64,000 nucleotides of DNA from Paenibacillus tuaregi (GTDB lineage: Bacteria; Bacillota; Bacilli; Paenibacillales; Paenibacillaceae). Where the stretch lies: the NCBI RefSeq assembly GCF_900086655.1, contig NZ_LT575476.1, forward strand, positions 4,457,203 through 4,521,202. The letters run 5' to 3'. Shown here one piece after another: positions 51,294 to 60,514 of the stretch. The stretch's first letter is position 1, and each line of letters begins with the position of its first letter. Position numbers and translations under genes: made by a program. A model generated the notes under the pieces. It did no database searches. It had not been told where the DNA came from and was given only the letters and a program-made list of their open reading frames with translations.

Positions 51294-52688
51294 ATGAGCC
51301 AGCCCTTTCACCAGGGTGACTCCAAGTCGCCCGGGCTTGCCGCAGTACTTAAAGAAATGCTTTTATCGCTTCCTTCCATGGTGAGTGAGGTGGTAAAGAG
51401 CAAAACCGCAGGCATCGCTGCCTCTTCACGCCTAAGGGAAGAGAAAATTCACCTGGACTGGAATGAGGCGTCTGCAAGGACCGTATACACAGAGGTGGAA
51501 GACCTCCTTAAGCGGAGCAGTCAGGGGCGGAGACCTGACGAGCCGCTGGGATTGATTGCCGATGCCAAGGACGGCCTAACCCCCGAAGACCAGCGCGTTA
51601 TTGAGGAAATCGAGGAATCGGTGCGGATGAACAATATCAGCAACATCACCCGGACAGAGGCCTACCTGAAATGCTACCAGGCTTACCCTGAACTGCAATG
51701 GTCTTTCCTGGCCCATATGGTCTCGCGCAATGCAGGCTGGAACATGAGTGATCTGCGCGGCGGCCAAATGTATCCGCTGCTGAATGAGACCGGCAAGGAA
51801 GTGACCTACCGCTTTTTGGAAAGATGCAACGCGTTAATCTTCCAGGATGCCTACCCTCAGCTGATGCTCTATATGAAAAGCCGGGAGATCGGGTCAAGCC
51901 TGTTCTATCTGCTCCCTCACTTCCATGTCTCCCGGTTTATGCGGCCTTTCTGGGACCGCTTCTGGCTGGAGCGCGGCAGTGCCCTGCTGGCTGTAGGTCT
52001 GATTATCAACGAGCAAAATTACATTGAGAAACGGGTCGTCCGGAACCCCTACTTTCAGAACCGGGTCACGGAGAAAGCGAATTTCCACCTGCACAATTGG
52101 GCAGGACTCAATCAGATTATCTTTCCCCTGCTGAATCTGGATTCTGTATCTACGGCAGATGGCACTCCAAAGCAGCAGGAAAAACAGACTTTGGATGCCT
52201 CATCCTGTCCCGGAGGGCATATTCCGCGGCTGGCTGGACGGATTCTCGGCGACTTCTCCAGTCTCAGCACGCGCATTACCTTCGGCAAAAACCTGTACGC
52301 GCTGCTCTTCGGCCTCGCTTCCCTGAGGAAAGGAGCCGAAGCCTTCGCCTCGCTTGTTCCGCACACCGGATCAAGGGCCGACTATTGGCCAGCCTTGTTC
52401 ACCACAGACAAGGACCAAGCCTTGGGCCCAGGCCTTGAAGGGATGGAACTTCTTGAGCAGACCAGCCTGCCGGAAGGCAGACGCCTGTATGCGCCCAAGC
52501 TGCTTGACGCCTGGGGCGACACTTCATACGAGCCCATCTCCAGAGAGGATTGGCTGCAGGATCACAGCGCCCTGGACGGGCTGAGCAAGCCTCAGCAGCC
52601 CTATCTGTGCGATATCAGCTTCGAGCACCGGCTTGGTATTATCAAAACCGCCTTTGCCCATGATACGGCAAGTGGAACCGATCATTGA
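51294..52688 (+). CDS. DUF2515 family protein (YppC-like)
   Basis: The roughly 464-residue protein of the DUF2515 family (Bacillus YppC) has unknown role. It is soluble and helical, with recurrent motifs NNISNITRTEAYLKCYQAYP and WSFLAHMVSRNAGWNMSDLR (about 128-167), NEQNYIEKRVVRNPYFQNRV (about 245-264) and a variable Gln/Ser segment. The ATG at 51294 has GAGAGGG; an in-frame ATG at 51189 has no good SD. An 11-bp terminator follows. No catalytic motif can be named. Confidence 0.88.
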   Translation: MSQPFHQGDSKSPGLAAVLKEMLLSLPSMVSEVVKSKTAGIAASSRLREEKIHLDWNEASARTVYTEVEDLLKRSSQGRRPDEPLGLIADAKDGLTPEDQRVIEEIEESVRMNNISNITRTEAYLKCYQAYPELQWSFLAHMVSRNAGWNMSDLRGGQMYPLLNETGKEVTYRFLERCNALIFQDAYPQLMLYMKSREIGSSLFYLLPHFHVSRFMRPFWDRFWLERGSALLAVGLIINEQNYIEKRVVRNPYFQNRVTEKANFHLHNWAGLNQIIFPLLNLDSVSTADGTPKQQEKQTLDASSCPGGHIPRLAGRILGDFSSLSTRITFGKNLYALLFGLASLRKGAEAFASLVPHTGSRADYWPALFTTDKDQALGPGLEGMELLEQTSLPEGRRLYAPKLLDAWGDTSYEPISREDWLQDHSALDGLSKPQQPYLCDISFEHRLGIIKTAFAHDTASGTDH

Positions 52689-52690
52689 AC

Positions 52691-52716
52691 AAGGGAGACA
52701 CCGAAGTGTCTCCCTT
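52691..52716. terminator. Terminator after the DUF2515 gene
   Basis: AAGGGAGACAC pairs perfectly with GTGTCTCCCTT around a CGAA tetraloop. It also ends the convergent MurJ-like gene. Confidence 0.85.
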
Positions 52717-52750
52717 GAAATTCAACGTATAAAGCTGTGCAGCACCAAAT

Positions 52751-54379
52751 TTATGCGGAGCCAGCGGACCCGCGTTGGAGCCGCATAAGCGGGCGCAGTA
52801 TTTTCTGGAGCACTCTCGGATAACTGCCCAGCTCGTCTTTGCGGACCACCCGCATGACTACCAGCATAACCGGATACAGAATGAGTACAGAAATACCTAC
52901 CAGGCAGCAGGCGAAGAAGAAGCCCACTCTTGGCGGCAGGACAGCCGTTGTAAGGTCGCCCAGATAATTAAGGCCATATCCTGCTCCGAACAAAACAATT
53001 ACGGTAAGCAGGAAGCCTGTCCACCGTCCGCTCATAATATGGAATGGCACAATCGCCTTCATCGAACGCAGATTAAGCAGTGTGATCACAAGGAAGCACA
53101 GACCCGTGCCGATGATAATCCCATAGATTCCAAAGAAAGGGGCTAGCGCGAAGCTGGCAATCAGCTTCACCACGATCCCAACAAGAACATGTCCCATGGA
53201 CAAATTCACCTTGCCAAGCCCGATCAGAATTGAACTAGACGTTGACATCGTAATCTGAAAGATGGTTCCAAGGGTAAGCAGCCCGATAATTCCGCTTCCC
53301 TCCAGGCTGCTGAACAGAAGCCCATTCACGGAATAAGCTGCCGCACACAGAATGATGACAATCGGCATACCCGTCAATATCGATACCCGCATAGCGAGTG
53401 TAATCTGGCGTTCCAGGTGCGGACGGTCCCCTCTGGCAAACGCCGCCGCGATGACAGGCAGAAGCGATGCGCTCAGTGCGATGGACAGAATTGGCGGAAT
53501 TCCCGCGATACTCTGTGCCCGGCTGCCCAGAATACCCAGTGTGTTCGTGGCCGACAGGTTACCCATCTGGTGAATCAGGAGCGGCTTGACAAGGGTTCCG
53601 TCAATGAAGTTGACCGCTGGTACAGCCAAGGAAGCGAGCACAATAGGAATAGACAGCTTGAAGATGTCACCGTAAATGCGCATCAGCGGGAGCTGCTCGG
53701 ACCCGGTTGACAGGTCCTCAAGCTGCTGTCTCCGGTCTTCTTTCCGCAGCTTACTGGAAAACCACATCAAGATGCCGAATGCTGCAACACTTCCAAGCAC
53801 GCCGCCGAAGGAAGCACCCGCAGCTACCCATTCATCCTTATAATTCGCATGCAGCAGGAAGAATGCCAGCCCGATTCCGGTAATAACCCGCAGCACCTGC
53901 TCCATAATCTGAGAGATGCCGTTAGCGGCCATATATCCTCTACCCTGGAAATACCCCCGCATCATCGCAATAGTCGGGAACAGCAGCAGCGCCGGCGCAA
54001 TCGCCCGGATGGCAGGCACGGCCTCAGGCTGCTTCGTTAAGGTGGCGTAGACTGGTGCCAGCGTATAGAGCAGCACTGTCATGACGAGACCGATAAACAC
54101 AGCAAAGATTAGCGCCGCCTTGTAGACCCGCTGTGCTTCCCCAGGGCGCTTTAAGGCATAGCGCTCGGAGACCATTTTGCTCAGTGTGCTGGGAATTCCA
54201 GCGGTGGCCACGGTAAGCAGCATCAGATATACGTTGTTCGCCACCGTGTAGGACGCATTGCCGACAGCCCCAAAGATGTGCTCAAGCGGGACACGCTGCA
54301 CAAGCCCTAACACACGGGCTACCAGAGCCGCTGCGGCGAGGATCAGCGTTCCCTTAATAAAAGATTCTTTCTTAGACAA
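52751..54379 (-). CDS. MurJ/YtgP-like flippase (polysaccharide biosynthesis superfamily)
   Basis: The 542-residue multi-span protein of the MOP flippase superfamily has about 14 hydrophobic segments. The start FIKGTLILAAAALVARVLGL and the motif AAALVARVLGLVQRVPLEH, then VNFIDGTLVKPLL, are typical of the SpoVB/YtgP branch. Bacillus YtgP (about 544) can replace MurJ as lipid II flippase. Closely related SpoVB acts at sporulation, so the exact role remains open. TTG at 54379 has GAAGGGAAATCGG upstream. The DUF456 gene lies immediately before it. Confidence 0.87.
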   Translation of the reverse strand: MSKKESFIKGTLILAAAALVARVLGLVQRVPLEHIFGAVGNASYTVANNVYLMLLTVATAGIPSTLSKMVSERYALKRPGEAQRVYKAALIFAVFIGLVMTVLLYTLAPVYATLTKQPEAVPAIRAIAPALLLFPTIAMMRGYFQGRGYMAANGISQIMEQVLRVITGIGLAFFLLHANYKDEWVAAGASFGGVLGSVAAFGILMWFSSKLRKEDRRQQLEDLSTGSEQLPLMRIYGDIFKLSIPIVLASLAVPAVNFIDGTLVKPLLIHQMGNLSATNTLGILGSRAQSIAGIPPILSIALSASLLPVIAAAFARGDRPHLERQITLAMRVSILTGMPIVIILCAAAYSVNGLLFSSLEGSGIIGLLTLGTIFQITMSTSSSILIGLGKVNLSMGHVLVGIVVKLIASFALAPFFGIYGIIIGTGLCFLVITLLNLRSMKAIVPFHIMSGRWTGFLLTVIVLFGAGYGLNYLGDLTTAVLPPRVGFFFACCLVGISVLILYPVMLVVMRVVRKDELGSYPRVLQKILRPLMRLQRGSAGSA

Positions 54380-54413
54380 ACCGATTTCCCTTCTTTCTCG
54401 GACCTATTCCTGG

Positions 54414-54899
54414 TTAGAAGCTGATAATCCAGATGAAGAATACAATAATCATCACGATTTCAAGCAGGATTTTGACGACCATACTGCTGAACAAGCCAAC
54501 GACCGAACCAAACCCGACTTTCAGCGATTTTTGAAAAGATGACCCTGAAATCAATTCCCCTGCTACCGCCCCGACGAAGGGGCCGATAATGAGTCCAAAC
54601 GCCGGAATAACGAAGGGACCGATAATTGCCCCGATCGTACTAAGCCATACGGACGCCTTGCTGCCTCCGAAGCGTTTAACTCCCCAAGCTCCCACCGCAT
54701 AGTCCGCAGCCAACAGAACGATCACGATCAGCGTCTGCAGGGTCCAGAAACCCCATCCAAAATGCTCGAATGTAAAAAACCACCCGTACACGAAGAAAGC
54801 CGCATAGACCGCGATAACCCCAGGAAGAACGGGGATGACCGCTCCCGCAAGTCCCACGAGGAACAGTCCAATAATTAGAATCCAGCCCAGAATATCCAC
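54414..54899 (-). CDS. DUF456 membrane protein
   Basis: The 161-residue protein has four to five hydrophobic segments rich in Gly, with the glycine pattern GLFLVGLAGAVIPVLPGVIA and GAIIGPFVIPAFGLIIGPFVG typical of DUF456 (Bacillus YqgC). The function is not known. The GTG start at 54899 has its SD (GGAGG) inside the last codons of the HAD gene, so translation is probably coupled to it. Confidence 0.88.
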   Translation of the reverse strand: MDILGWILIIGLFLVGLAGAVIPVLPGVIAVYAAFFVYGWFFTFEHFGWGFWTLQTLIVIVLLAADYAVGAWGVKRFGGSKASVWLSTIGAIIGPFVIPAFGLIIGPFVGAVAGELISGSSFQKSLKVGFGSVVGLFSSMVVKILLEIVMIIVFFIWIISF

Positions 54900-54906
54900 T
54901 AGAGTA

Positions 54907-55650
54907 TCACTCCTCCGGTAAAATAAACTTCTGGATCACCTCGGCTATCCCGTCATCATTATTGGACGCCGTCACATAATCCGCGTTCTCCTGTACAGCG
55001 AGCTGCGCATTGCCCATAGCAACGCCAAGTCCAGCCGCCTGAATAGCCGCAAGGTCGTTCAGGCTGTCGCCAACGGCAATAACCTGGGACATGTCCAGCC
55101 CAAGAAGCTCACAGACAATCTTGATGCCTGTCGCTTTGTTGACTCCCTCAGGGTTAATCTCAAAGTTATACGGGGATGAATTGGTGATTTCAAGACCTCC
55201 CATATCCTGCAGCCTCATCAGAATTTGATGACGGAGATCGTCGTCCTCAGTATGATATCCGAACTTAATCCAATGGTTCACATCCACCAGAGCAGGGTCC
55301 CAGTTCTTCTCATTGTATGACCCTTCCACCGAATAAGCCCAGAACCATACACCAAGTTCAGCAGCAATTCCGTGCATCTGTTTGACTAGCTCTTTGTCCA
55401 GCAGTTCCCTGCGGTACAGCTCATGAGGCGTCTTCCATACTTCACTTCCATTGACTGTAATCATCGGTGTGTTCAGGCCAAGCTGATCTCCGAACGGCAC
55501 CGCTTCATTGAACGAACGCCCGGTGGATAAGCAGACATGAACCCCGGCCGCAGCCGCTTTGCCGATCCATTCTGCTGTCTTTGGTGATATCTCATGATTA
55601 TCGTTAAGTAAGGTCCCATCCATATCGAGTGCAAGCAGTCGGTATTTCAT
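54907..55650 (-). CDS. Cof-type HAD-IIB phosphatase
   Basis: The 247-residue phosphatase of the HAD superfamily has motif I LALDMDGTLLND (nucleophile Asp), motif II LSTGRSF with the Ser/Thr, motif III Lys in GVNKATGIK, and motif IV VIAVGDSLNDLAAIQAAGLG. The cap domain sits between II and III, as in Cof-type enzymes that dephosphorylate sugar phosphates or FMN-like substrates. ATG at 55650 has GGAGG eight bases upstream. It is followed by the DUF456 gene. Confidence 0.93.
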   Translation of the reverse strand: MKYRLLALDMDGTLLNDNHEISPKTAEWIGKAAAAGVHVCLSTGRSFNEAVPFGDQLGLNTPMITVNGSEVWKTPHELYRRELLDKELVKQMHGIAAELGVWFWAYSVEGSYNEKNWDPALVDVNHWIKFGYHTEDDDLRHQILMRLQDMGGLEITNSSPYNFEINPEGVNKATGIKIVCELLGLDMSQVIAVGDSLNDLAAIQAAGLGVAMGNAQLAVQENADYVTASNNDDGIAEVIQKFILPEE

Positions 55651-55766
55651 CCGTTCATCCTCCATCTTCTGATACAATATAGGTTATCTATTTATCTCTA
55701 AACAACATCTTAGTCATTCTACCACAGGAGCCGCAGACCAACAAAGCGATTCCCCGCACAATGAGA

Positions 55767-55801
55767 AACCGGTCCCCGCCATATCAGGCCGAAGACCGGT
55801 T
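55767..55801 (-). terminator. Hairpin between the 27-residue frame and the HAD gene
   Basis: AACCGGTC (55767-55774) pairs with GACCGGTT (55794-55801). The inner loop is C-rich and there is no strong T run. A partial terminator is possible. Confidence 0.4.
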
Positions 55802-55829
55802 CAAGGAATTTCACCACCTGCCCTATTCA

Positions 55830-55913
55830 TTATCCTGTAATCATAATGAGCGCCAGCACACCAAGTGTAATTCTTGCCCGCTGCAGGGGGCTTTTCTTGA
55901 TCTTGACTTCCAT
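55830..55913 (-). CDS. Possible 27-residue cationic peptide with hydrophobic tail
   Basis: The frame MEVKIKKSPLQRARITLGVL ends ALIMITG. AAAGGAG lies nine bases before the ATG. A longer in-frame TTG start lies at 56027, but it falls at the end of the T run of the upstream terminator, so the short form is preferred. The peptide has a basic head and a hydrophobic tail. I cannot assign it, and it may not be expressed. Confidence 0.3.
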   Translation of the reverse strand: MEVKIKKSPLQRARITLGVLALIMITG

Positions 55914-56032
55914 GGATGCCAACTCCTTTAAGTTCTTGATGGGGATCAGGACACGGACGGACTCTGGAACAATCCCCTCGAGATTTTCCTCTATAAAACA
56001 ATGTTTCCTTAATGCAATTTTATTCAATAATC

Positions 56033-56067
56033 AAAAATAAGGCAAGGGGTTTTCCCCCTATGCCTTA
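56033..56067 (-). terminator. Terminator after the first PBP gene
   Basis: On the minus strand TAAGGCATAGGGGG pairs with CCCCTTGCCTTA around AAAA, followed by five T residues. The stem carries a small bulge. Confidence 0.8.
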
Positions 56068-56125
56068 GATTTGGGCGCCATCGTCAAACCTCTGCACCAA
56101 GTGCTGCAAATGATATACATCTGTT

Positions 56126-58174
56126 TTACCGAGTGGTGTCCTTAGAAACATTGGAATTATCAGCATTCTGGCTCATCTGTCCCTTCGGAACTCCGTCCAA
56201 GCCATATACGGAATCATATGCGTCAAAAATCTTCCGGGCGACCGGCGCCGCGCTTTGTGCTCCGAAGCCGGCTTCAGGAATCATTACCGCAATAGCAAGT
56301 TTGGGCTTATTGCGGGGAGCGAAAGCGATGAACACCCCGTTATCCACATTTTCTCTTCCCGCCCATTGGGTGGATGTCCCTGTTTTACGGGCGAAATCAT
56401 ACTTAAATCCCTCGAACGAACTCACCTTGGTCGCCATCCCTTTATGAATTACGTTCCAATGTGCCTCACTAAATTCGGCCTTCCCAAGTACTTTGGGTTC
56501 GAACTTCTTAATCACCTTGCCAGAGCTGTCCCTGATCGTATCCACAATATGAGGCTCCATCCGGCGACCCTTCGAGGCAAGCATGGCCGTGTACTGGGCG
56601 AGCTGCATCGTTGTATATTTCCCCTCCTGCCCAAAGGCGGCCCGGGCCATCTTCGATTGGGTGGTCTCTTTCTTGTTCGTGTAATAATCCCGCCCACCCT
56701 CGTATTCGTTGGGGAGATCTACCCCTGTCGGGATACCGAGTCCAAACCGCTTCATGTATTTGTCCCAAAGCTCGATCGAATCCTTACCTTTGCTGCTGTA
56801 CATCTTAAGCCCGACCATATCAATCATGAAGGCGTTAGAGGATTCCTTAATTGCCTCCTGTGGGGAAATGGCACCAAGCACATGCCCTGAGGAATTTTTA
56901 ATCCGGGTATTGTCTTTCCCAAATTCGGCATACCCTTTGTCATAATATGTTGAGTACGGACCAAAATATCCTTCGTTTAAACCGATCAGCACGGTAAGCG
57001 GTTTAATCGTTGACCCCAGGTACACAACAGATTCAAGACGATTTTTGGCCTCGCTGGGGCGGAAGGAGCGGATTGTGCCATTTTGATAAATGTATTTGAT
57101 TTTATCGAAATCGTCATGGGTGATCCCGCCTGTCCGCCACACATTCGGATCGTAGTCCGGCATGCTCGCCATAGCCACCACCTTGCCTGTATCCACCTCC
57201 ATCGCCACTGCATAACCGGCTCGGGCATTCGGATGAGTTCTTCCATTCACGAGGTGGGAATGAAGCCAGGTCAGCTGCTCAGATATCGCTTTCTGGGCGG
57301 CAATCTGAATATCCTTATGAATATTGAGGTACAGATCATTCCCCCTCTCAGGCGGGGTTATTCCCTCCAGACCCTTGGCCATATTTTTAGGGTCTACGGA
57401 GACGCTTCTGAAGCCGTTCTTCCCCCTGAGCACATCTTGATACTGGAGCTCCAATCCATCGTACCCTACGTCTTCAAGCTCTGTATATTGAAGCGCCGGA
57501 TCATCGTTCTTCTTCTCCCTGATCTTCTTATATACTTTAAGACTCGTCGAAGCTCCCTTAAATTTCTTAATATATCCTACAGTCTGAACCGCAACGCCGT
57601 TGACCCCGCTTTTGCTATCGTTGTAATAGTTGCGGACACTCTCTTCCACAATATAAAGCCCCGGATATTTAGATTTATTCTCTATGAAATAAGCAACTTC
57701 ATCTTTACTTAGTCCTGCTTTTATTCTTCGGGGTTCGAATCCTCCGCTGCGCATGGACAGGATATCCATCGCATAAATGATGTCCTTAAGCTCCTGCTGC
57801 TCCTGCGTGGGATCACCAAGCTCTTTGAATTTAGCCATAAGCTCTTCCCCAAGCTTAATTGCCTTCGGAAGAAATTTATACTCAGCGTTTAAAGTTATGT
57901 ACAATGACTGCACCGGGGTCGAATAAGCCAGCTTCTCATGGGAAGCATCATAGATCGTTCCCCTAATAGGAGGAAGCGGCACATTTTTGACATTCGGGTC
58001 CTCTGTTCCGGGAACAAGCTTAGGGCCCTCTACGAACTGAAGCACGGCAAGACGCAGGATGATGACGGTAAAAATGATAAACGATCCGAAGAAAAATAAG
58101 TTTAGGCGGAGATGGGATTGCCTTTTCTTGGTGACCTCCTCTTCTATACTGCTGCGGTCCTCACTGAACTTCAT
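56126..58174 (-). CDS. Class B penicillin-binding protein, copy A
   Basis: The roughly 682-residue monofunctional transpeptidase of the PBP2 (elongasome) type has an N-terminal cytoplasmic stretch and one membrane helix (LNLFFFGSFIIFTVIILRLA). A PBP dimer/pedestal domain follows, then the transpeptidase domain with STIK Ser (about 388), SSN (445-447) and KTGTS (597-599). It cross-links peptidoglycan in side-wall elongation. The ATG at 58174 has AAGGAG at 12 bases. It is paralogous to the next gene (copy B): the two share long nearly identical runs around all three active-site motifs and probably arose by tandem duplication. Confidence 0.93.
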   Translation of the reverse strand: MKFSEDRSSIEEEVTKKRQSHLRLNLFFFGSFIIFTVIILRLAVLQFVEGPKLVPGTEDPNVKNVPLPPIRGTIYDASHEKLAYSTPVQSLYITLNAEYKFLPKAIKLGEELMAKFKELGDPTQEQQELKDIIYAMDILSMRSGGFEPRRIKAGLSKDEVAYFIENKSKYPGLYIVEESVRNYYNDSKSGVNGVAVQTVGYIKKFKGASTSLKVYKKIREKKNDDPALQYTELEDVGYDGLELQYQDVLRGKNGFRSVSVDPKNMAKGLEGITPPERGNDLYLNIHKDIQIAAQKAISEQLTWLHSHLVNGRTHPNARAGYAVAMEVDTGKVVAMASMPDYDPNVWRTGGITHDDFDKIKYIYQNGTIRSFRPSEAKNRLESVVYLGSTIKPLTVLIGLNEGYFGPYSTYYDKGYAEFGKDNTRIKNSSGHVLGAISPQEAIKESSNAFMIDMVGLKMYSSKGKDSIELWDKYMKRFGLGIPTGVDLPNEYEGGRDYYTNKKETTQSKMARAAFGQEGKYTTMQLAQYTAMLASKGRRMEPHIVDTIRDSSGKVIKKFEPKVLGKAEFSEAHWNVIHKGMATKVSSFEGFKYDFARKTGTSTQWAGRENVDNGVFIAFAPRNKPKLAIAVMIPEAGFGAQSAAPVARKIFDAYDSVYGLDGVPKGQMSQNADNSNVSKDTTR

Positions 58175-58285
58175 ACCCGCTTCCAACTCCTTCCTCTCTC
58201 GATAACCAGTTCCATCGTATCATAGCTATGCGCCAATATTGGTTACAATTGGATAACTAAATACGCAGGTCCTAGGAAAGTGCAT

Positions 58286-58326
58286 CAAAAAAAGCTGCCC
58301 TTAGAATGTAATTCCAAAGACAGCTT
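58286..58326 (-). terminator. Terminator after PBP copy B
   Basis: On the minus strand AAGCTGTCTTTGGAAT (58311-58326) pairs imperfectly with 58292-58306, followed by a run of T residues (complement of 58287-58293). It separates the two PBP genes, so each may have its own promoter. Confidence 0.8.
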
Positions 58327-58350
58327 CGTTTAGACAATTCCTGTATTTAA

Positions 58351-60420
58351 TTATCGATTCCCGGCCCCGTTGGTCTGACCGCTCTTCCCGTCCTGATTGC
58401 CGGACTGGTTCTGAAGCGTCTTCTTCGGAATGCCGTCAAGACCATATTCCATATCATAAGCATCGAATATCTTCCGGGCTATAGGAGCCGCACTCTGAGC
58501 ACCGAATCCCCCTTCAGGAATGACAACCGCTACAGCCAGCTTCGGCTTATTGCGCGGCGCAAAGGCGATGAACACCCCGTTATCCACGTTCTTGTGACCA
58601 ACCAACTGAGTGGATGTCCCTGTCTTACGGGCAAAATCATAAGGGAAATTGTCAAAGGAGCTTACATCCGTAGCCATCCCCTTAATGATTTCGTTCCAGT
58701 ATGAACTCTTGAAATTCTCCTCATTCAATACCTTAGGTGTGAACTTCTTAATAATGTTCCCCTTGGAGTCTTTAATCATGCTGACGATGTGGGGCTCCAT
58801 ACGTTTCCCCCGGGTTGCCAGCATGGTCGTGTACTGTGCCAGCTGGAGGGTTGTGTATTTCCCCTGTTGGCCGAAGGAGGCATAGGCCAACCGTGACAAG
58901 GCCGTTTCCTTCTTATTCGTGTACTCCCGGAAACCAAGATATTCATTAGGCAGATCTACTCCCGTAGAGACCCCAAGCCCAAACTTCTTCATGTATTCAT
59001 CCCAAAGCCCGATGCCCTTCTCTCCATACTTCTTGTAAAGCCTCTCCCCGACCATATCAACCATGAAAGTATTCGAGGAGTGCCGGATTGCATCAGCCGG
59101 GCTGTTCAGATAACCATACACGTGCCCTTGGGAGTTGCGGACCTTGGAGGAGTCATTCTTACCAAAGGTAGCATACCCCTTATCATAATAAGGCGTGCTT
59201 GTTGTAAACAATCCATCATTCAAGCCAATCAGCACAGAGAGCGGCTTGATCGTGGACCCGAGTAGAACCACGGATTCCGGGTGCTGGCCCTTCTGGCCCG
59301 AACCGAAGGATCTGATGGTGCCGTTCTGGTACACGTTTTTGATTTTATCGTAGTTATCGCCGGAGATCCCCCCGGTACGCCATACATTTGGATCATAGTC
59401 CGGCATGCTTGCCATGGCCACAACATTGCCTGTATCCACTTCCATCGCAACGGCAAAACCGGTTCTGGCATTCATGTGATACTGGCCGCTCACCGGGTGG
59501 GTATGAAGCCAGGACAACTGGTCCATGATGGCTTTTTGGGTCGCCGTTTGGATCTTGCTGTCAATGTTCAGATAGACATCATGGCCCTTCTCTGGTGGAG
59601 TAATCTCGGTAACCCCACTGGCCATGTTGCGCGGGTCGACGGACACACTCTTGAAGCCATTCCGGCCGCGCAGCTCATCCTGGTACTGGTACTCAATCCC
59701 GTCAAAGCCTACATCCTCTGTATCGGTATACTGCAGAGCTGGATCATCCGCCTGTCCGACCTTCTTCTTGTAGAAGTCCAGCACAGTCGAAGCTCCTTTA
59801 AACTTCTTGATGTAACCTACCGTTTGAACCGCAATACCGTTTATGCCGTTACTTGGGTCCGTATAGTAGTTACGGATACTTTCCTCAACGACATCAATCC
59901 CAGGATATTCGCTCTTGTGTTCCATGAAATAAGCAACTTCCTTGTTGGACAATCCCACCTTCAGACGACGCGGGGCGAATCCGCCGCTAAGCTTGGACTT
60001 CAGATCCATCGCTTCCACCACGTCTTTCACGGTCAGCTTCTCACCGTTCGAATCACCGAGCTCATTGAACTTGGCAACCAGCTTAGTGGCTAGAGCCTGG
60101 GCATTCGCCTCGTTCTTTCCTGTATACTCCTTGGTAAGTGTCATATACAGCGATTGAACCGGCGTGGAATAAGCTAACTTCACATTCTGCCGGTCATATA
60201 TCGTACCCCGGGTTGGTGGCAGCGGAATATCCTTAACAGCCAGATTGCCACCCTGCTTAACCAGCTTGGGACCTTCCACAAATTGAAGTATAGCCAGACG
60301 CACAATAATCACGGTAAATATAGCAAATGCGGTGAAAAAAAACAGATTAAGACGAATATTAAAATGACGCTGCTGCGCGGCCTGTTTCTCCCGCGGGTCA
60401 TCCTCGTAATTCTTTTTCAT
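58351..60420 (-). CDS. Class B penicillin-binding protein, copy B
   Basis: The 689-residue class B PBP is built as copy A: LNLFFFTAFAIFTVIIVRLA membrane helix, dimerisation domain with FVEGPKLVKQGG, and transpeptidase domain. Active-site motifs are the SxxK in LLGSTIKPLSV, the SSN triad in HSSNTFM and ARKTGTSTQLVG. The C-terminus is Asn/Gln-rich (QNQSGNQDGKSGQTNGAGNR). ATG at 60420 has GGGG close by. The pair PBP A/B recalls the redundant PbpA/PbpH of Bacillus, but here the genes are adjacent. Confidence 0.93.
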   Translation of the reverse strand: MKKNYEDDPREKQAAQQRHFNIRLNLFFFTAFAIFTVIIVRLAILQFVEGPKLVKQGGNLAVKDIPLPPTRGTIYDRQNVKLAYSTPVQSLYMTLTKEYTGKNEANAQALATKLVAKFNELGDSNGEKLTVKDVVEAMDLKSKLSGGFAPRRLKVGLSNKEVAYFMEHKSEYPGIDVVEESIRNYYTDPSNGINGIAVQTVGYIKKFKGASTVLDFYKKKVGQADDPALQYTDTEDVGFDGIEYQYQDELRGRNGFKSVSVDPRNMASGVTEITPPEKGHDVYLNIDSKIQTATQKAIMDQLSWLHTHPVSGQYHMNARTGFAVAMEVDTGNVVAMASMPDYDPNVWRTGGISGDNYDKIKNVYQNGTIRSFGSGQKGQHPESVVLLGSTIKPLSVLIGLNDGLFTTSTPYYDKGYATFGKNDSSKVRNSQGHVYGYLNSPADAIRHSSNTFMVDMVGERLYKKYGEKGIGLWDEYMKKFGLGVSTGVDLPNEYLGFREYTNKKETALSRLAYASFGQQGKYTTLQLAQYTTMLATRGKRMEPHIVSMIKDSKGNIIKKFTPKVLNEENFKSSYWNEIIKGMATDVSSFDNFPYDFARKTGTSTQLVGHKNVDNGVFIAFAPRNKPKLAVAVVIPEGGFGAQSAAPIARKIFDAYDMEYGLDGIPKKTLQNQSGNQDGKSGQTNGAGNR

Positions 60421-60514
60421 TGGTTTTCCCCTGTAGCCTCCCTGATGCTTAATAGTTCTTCCCGTATTTTATCACAGGGTAATCGGACTAGGCGAATTTC
60501 TCTCAAGCCAGATC

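Noticed and set aside
59281..60093. Plus-strand frame antisense to PBP copy B
   Set aside because: It is the opposite strand of a conserved transpeptidase gene.
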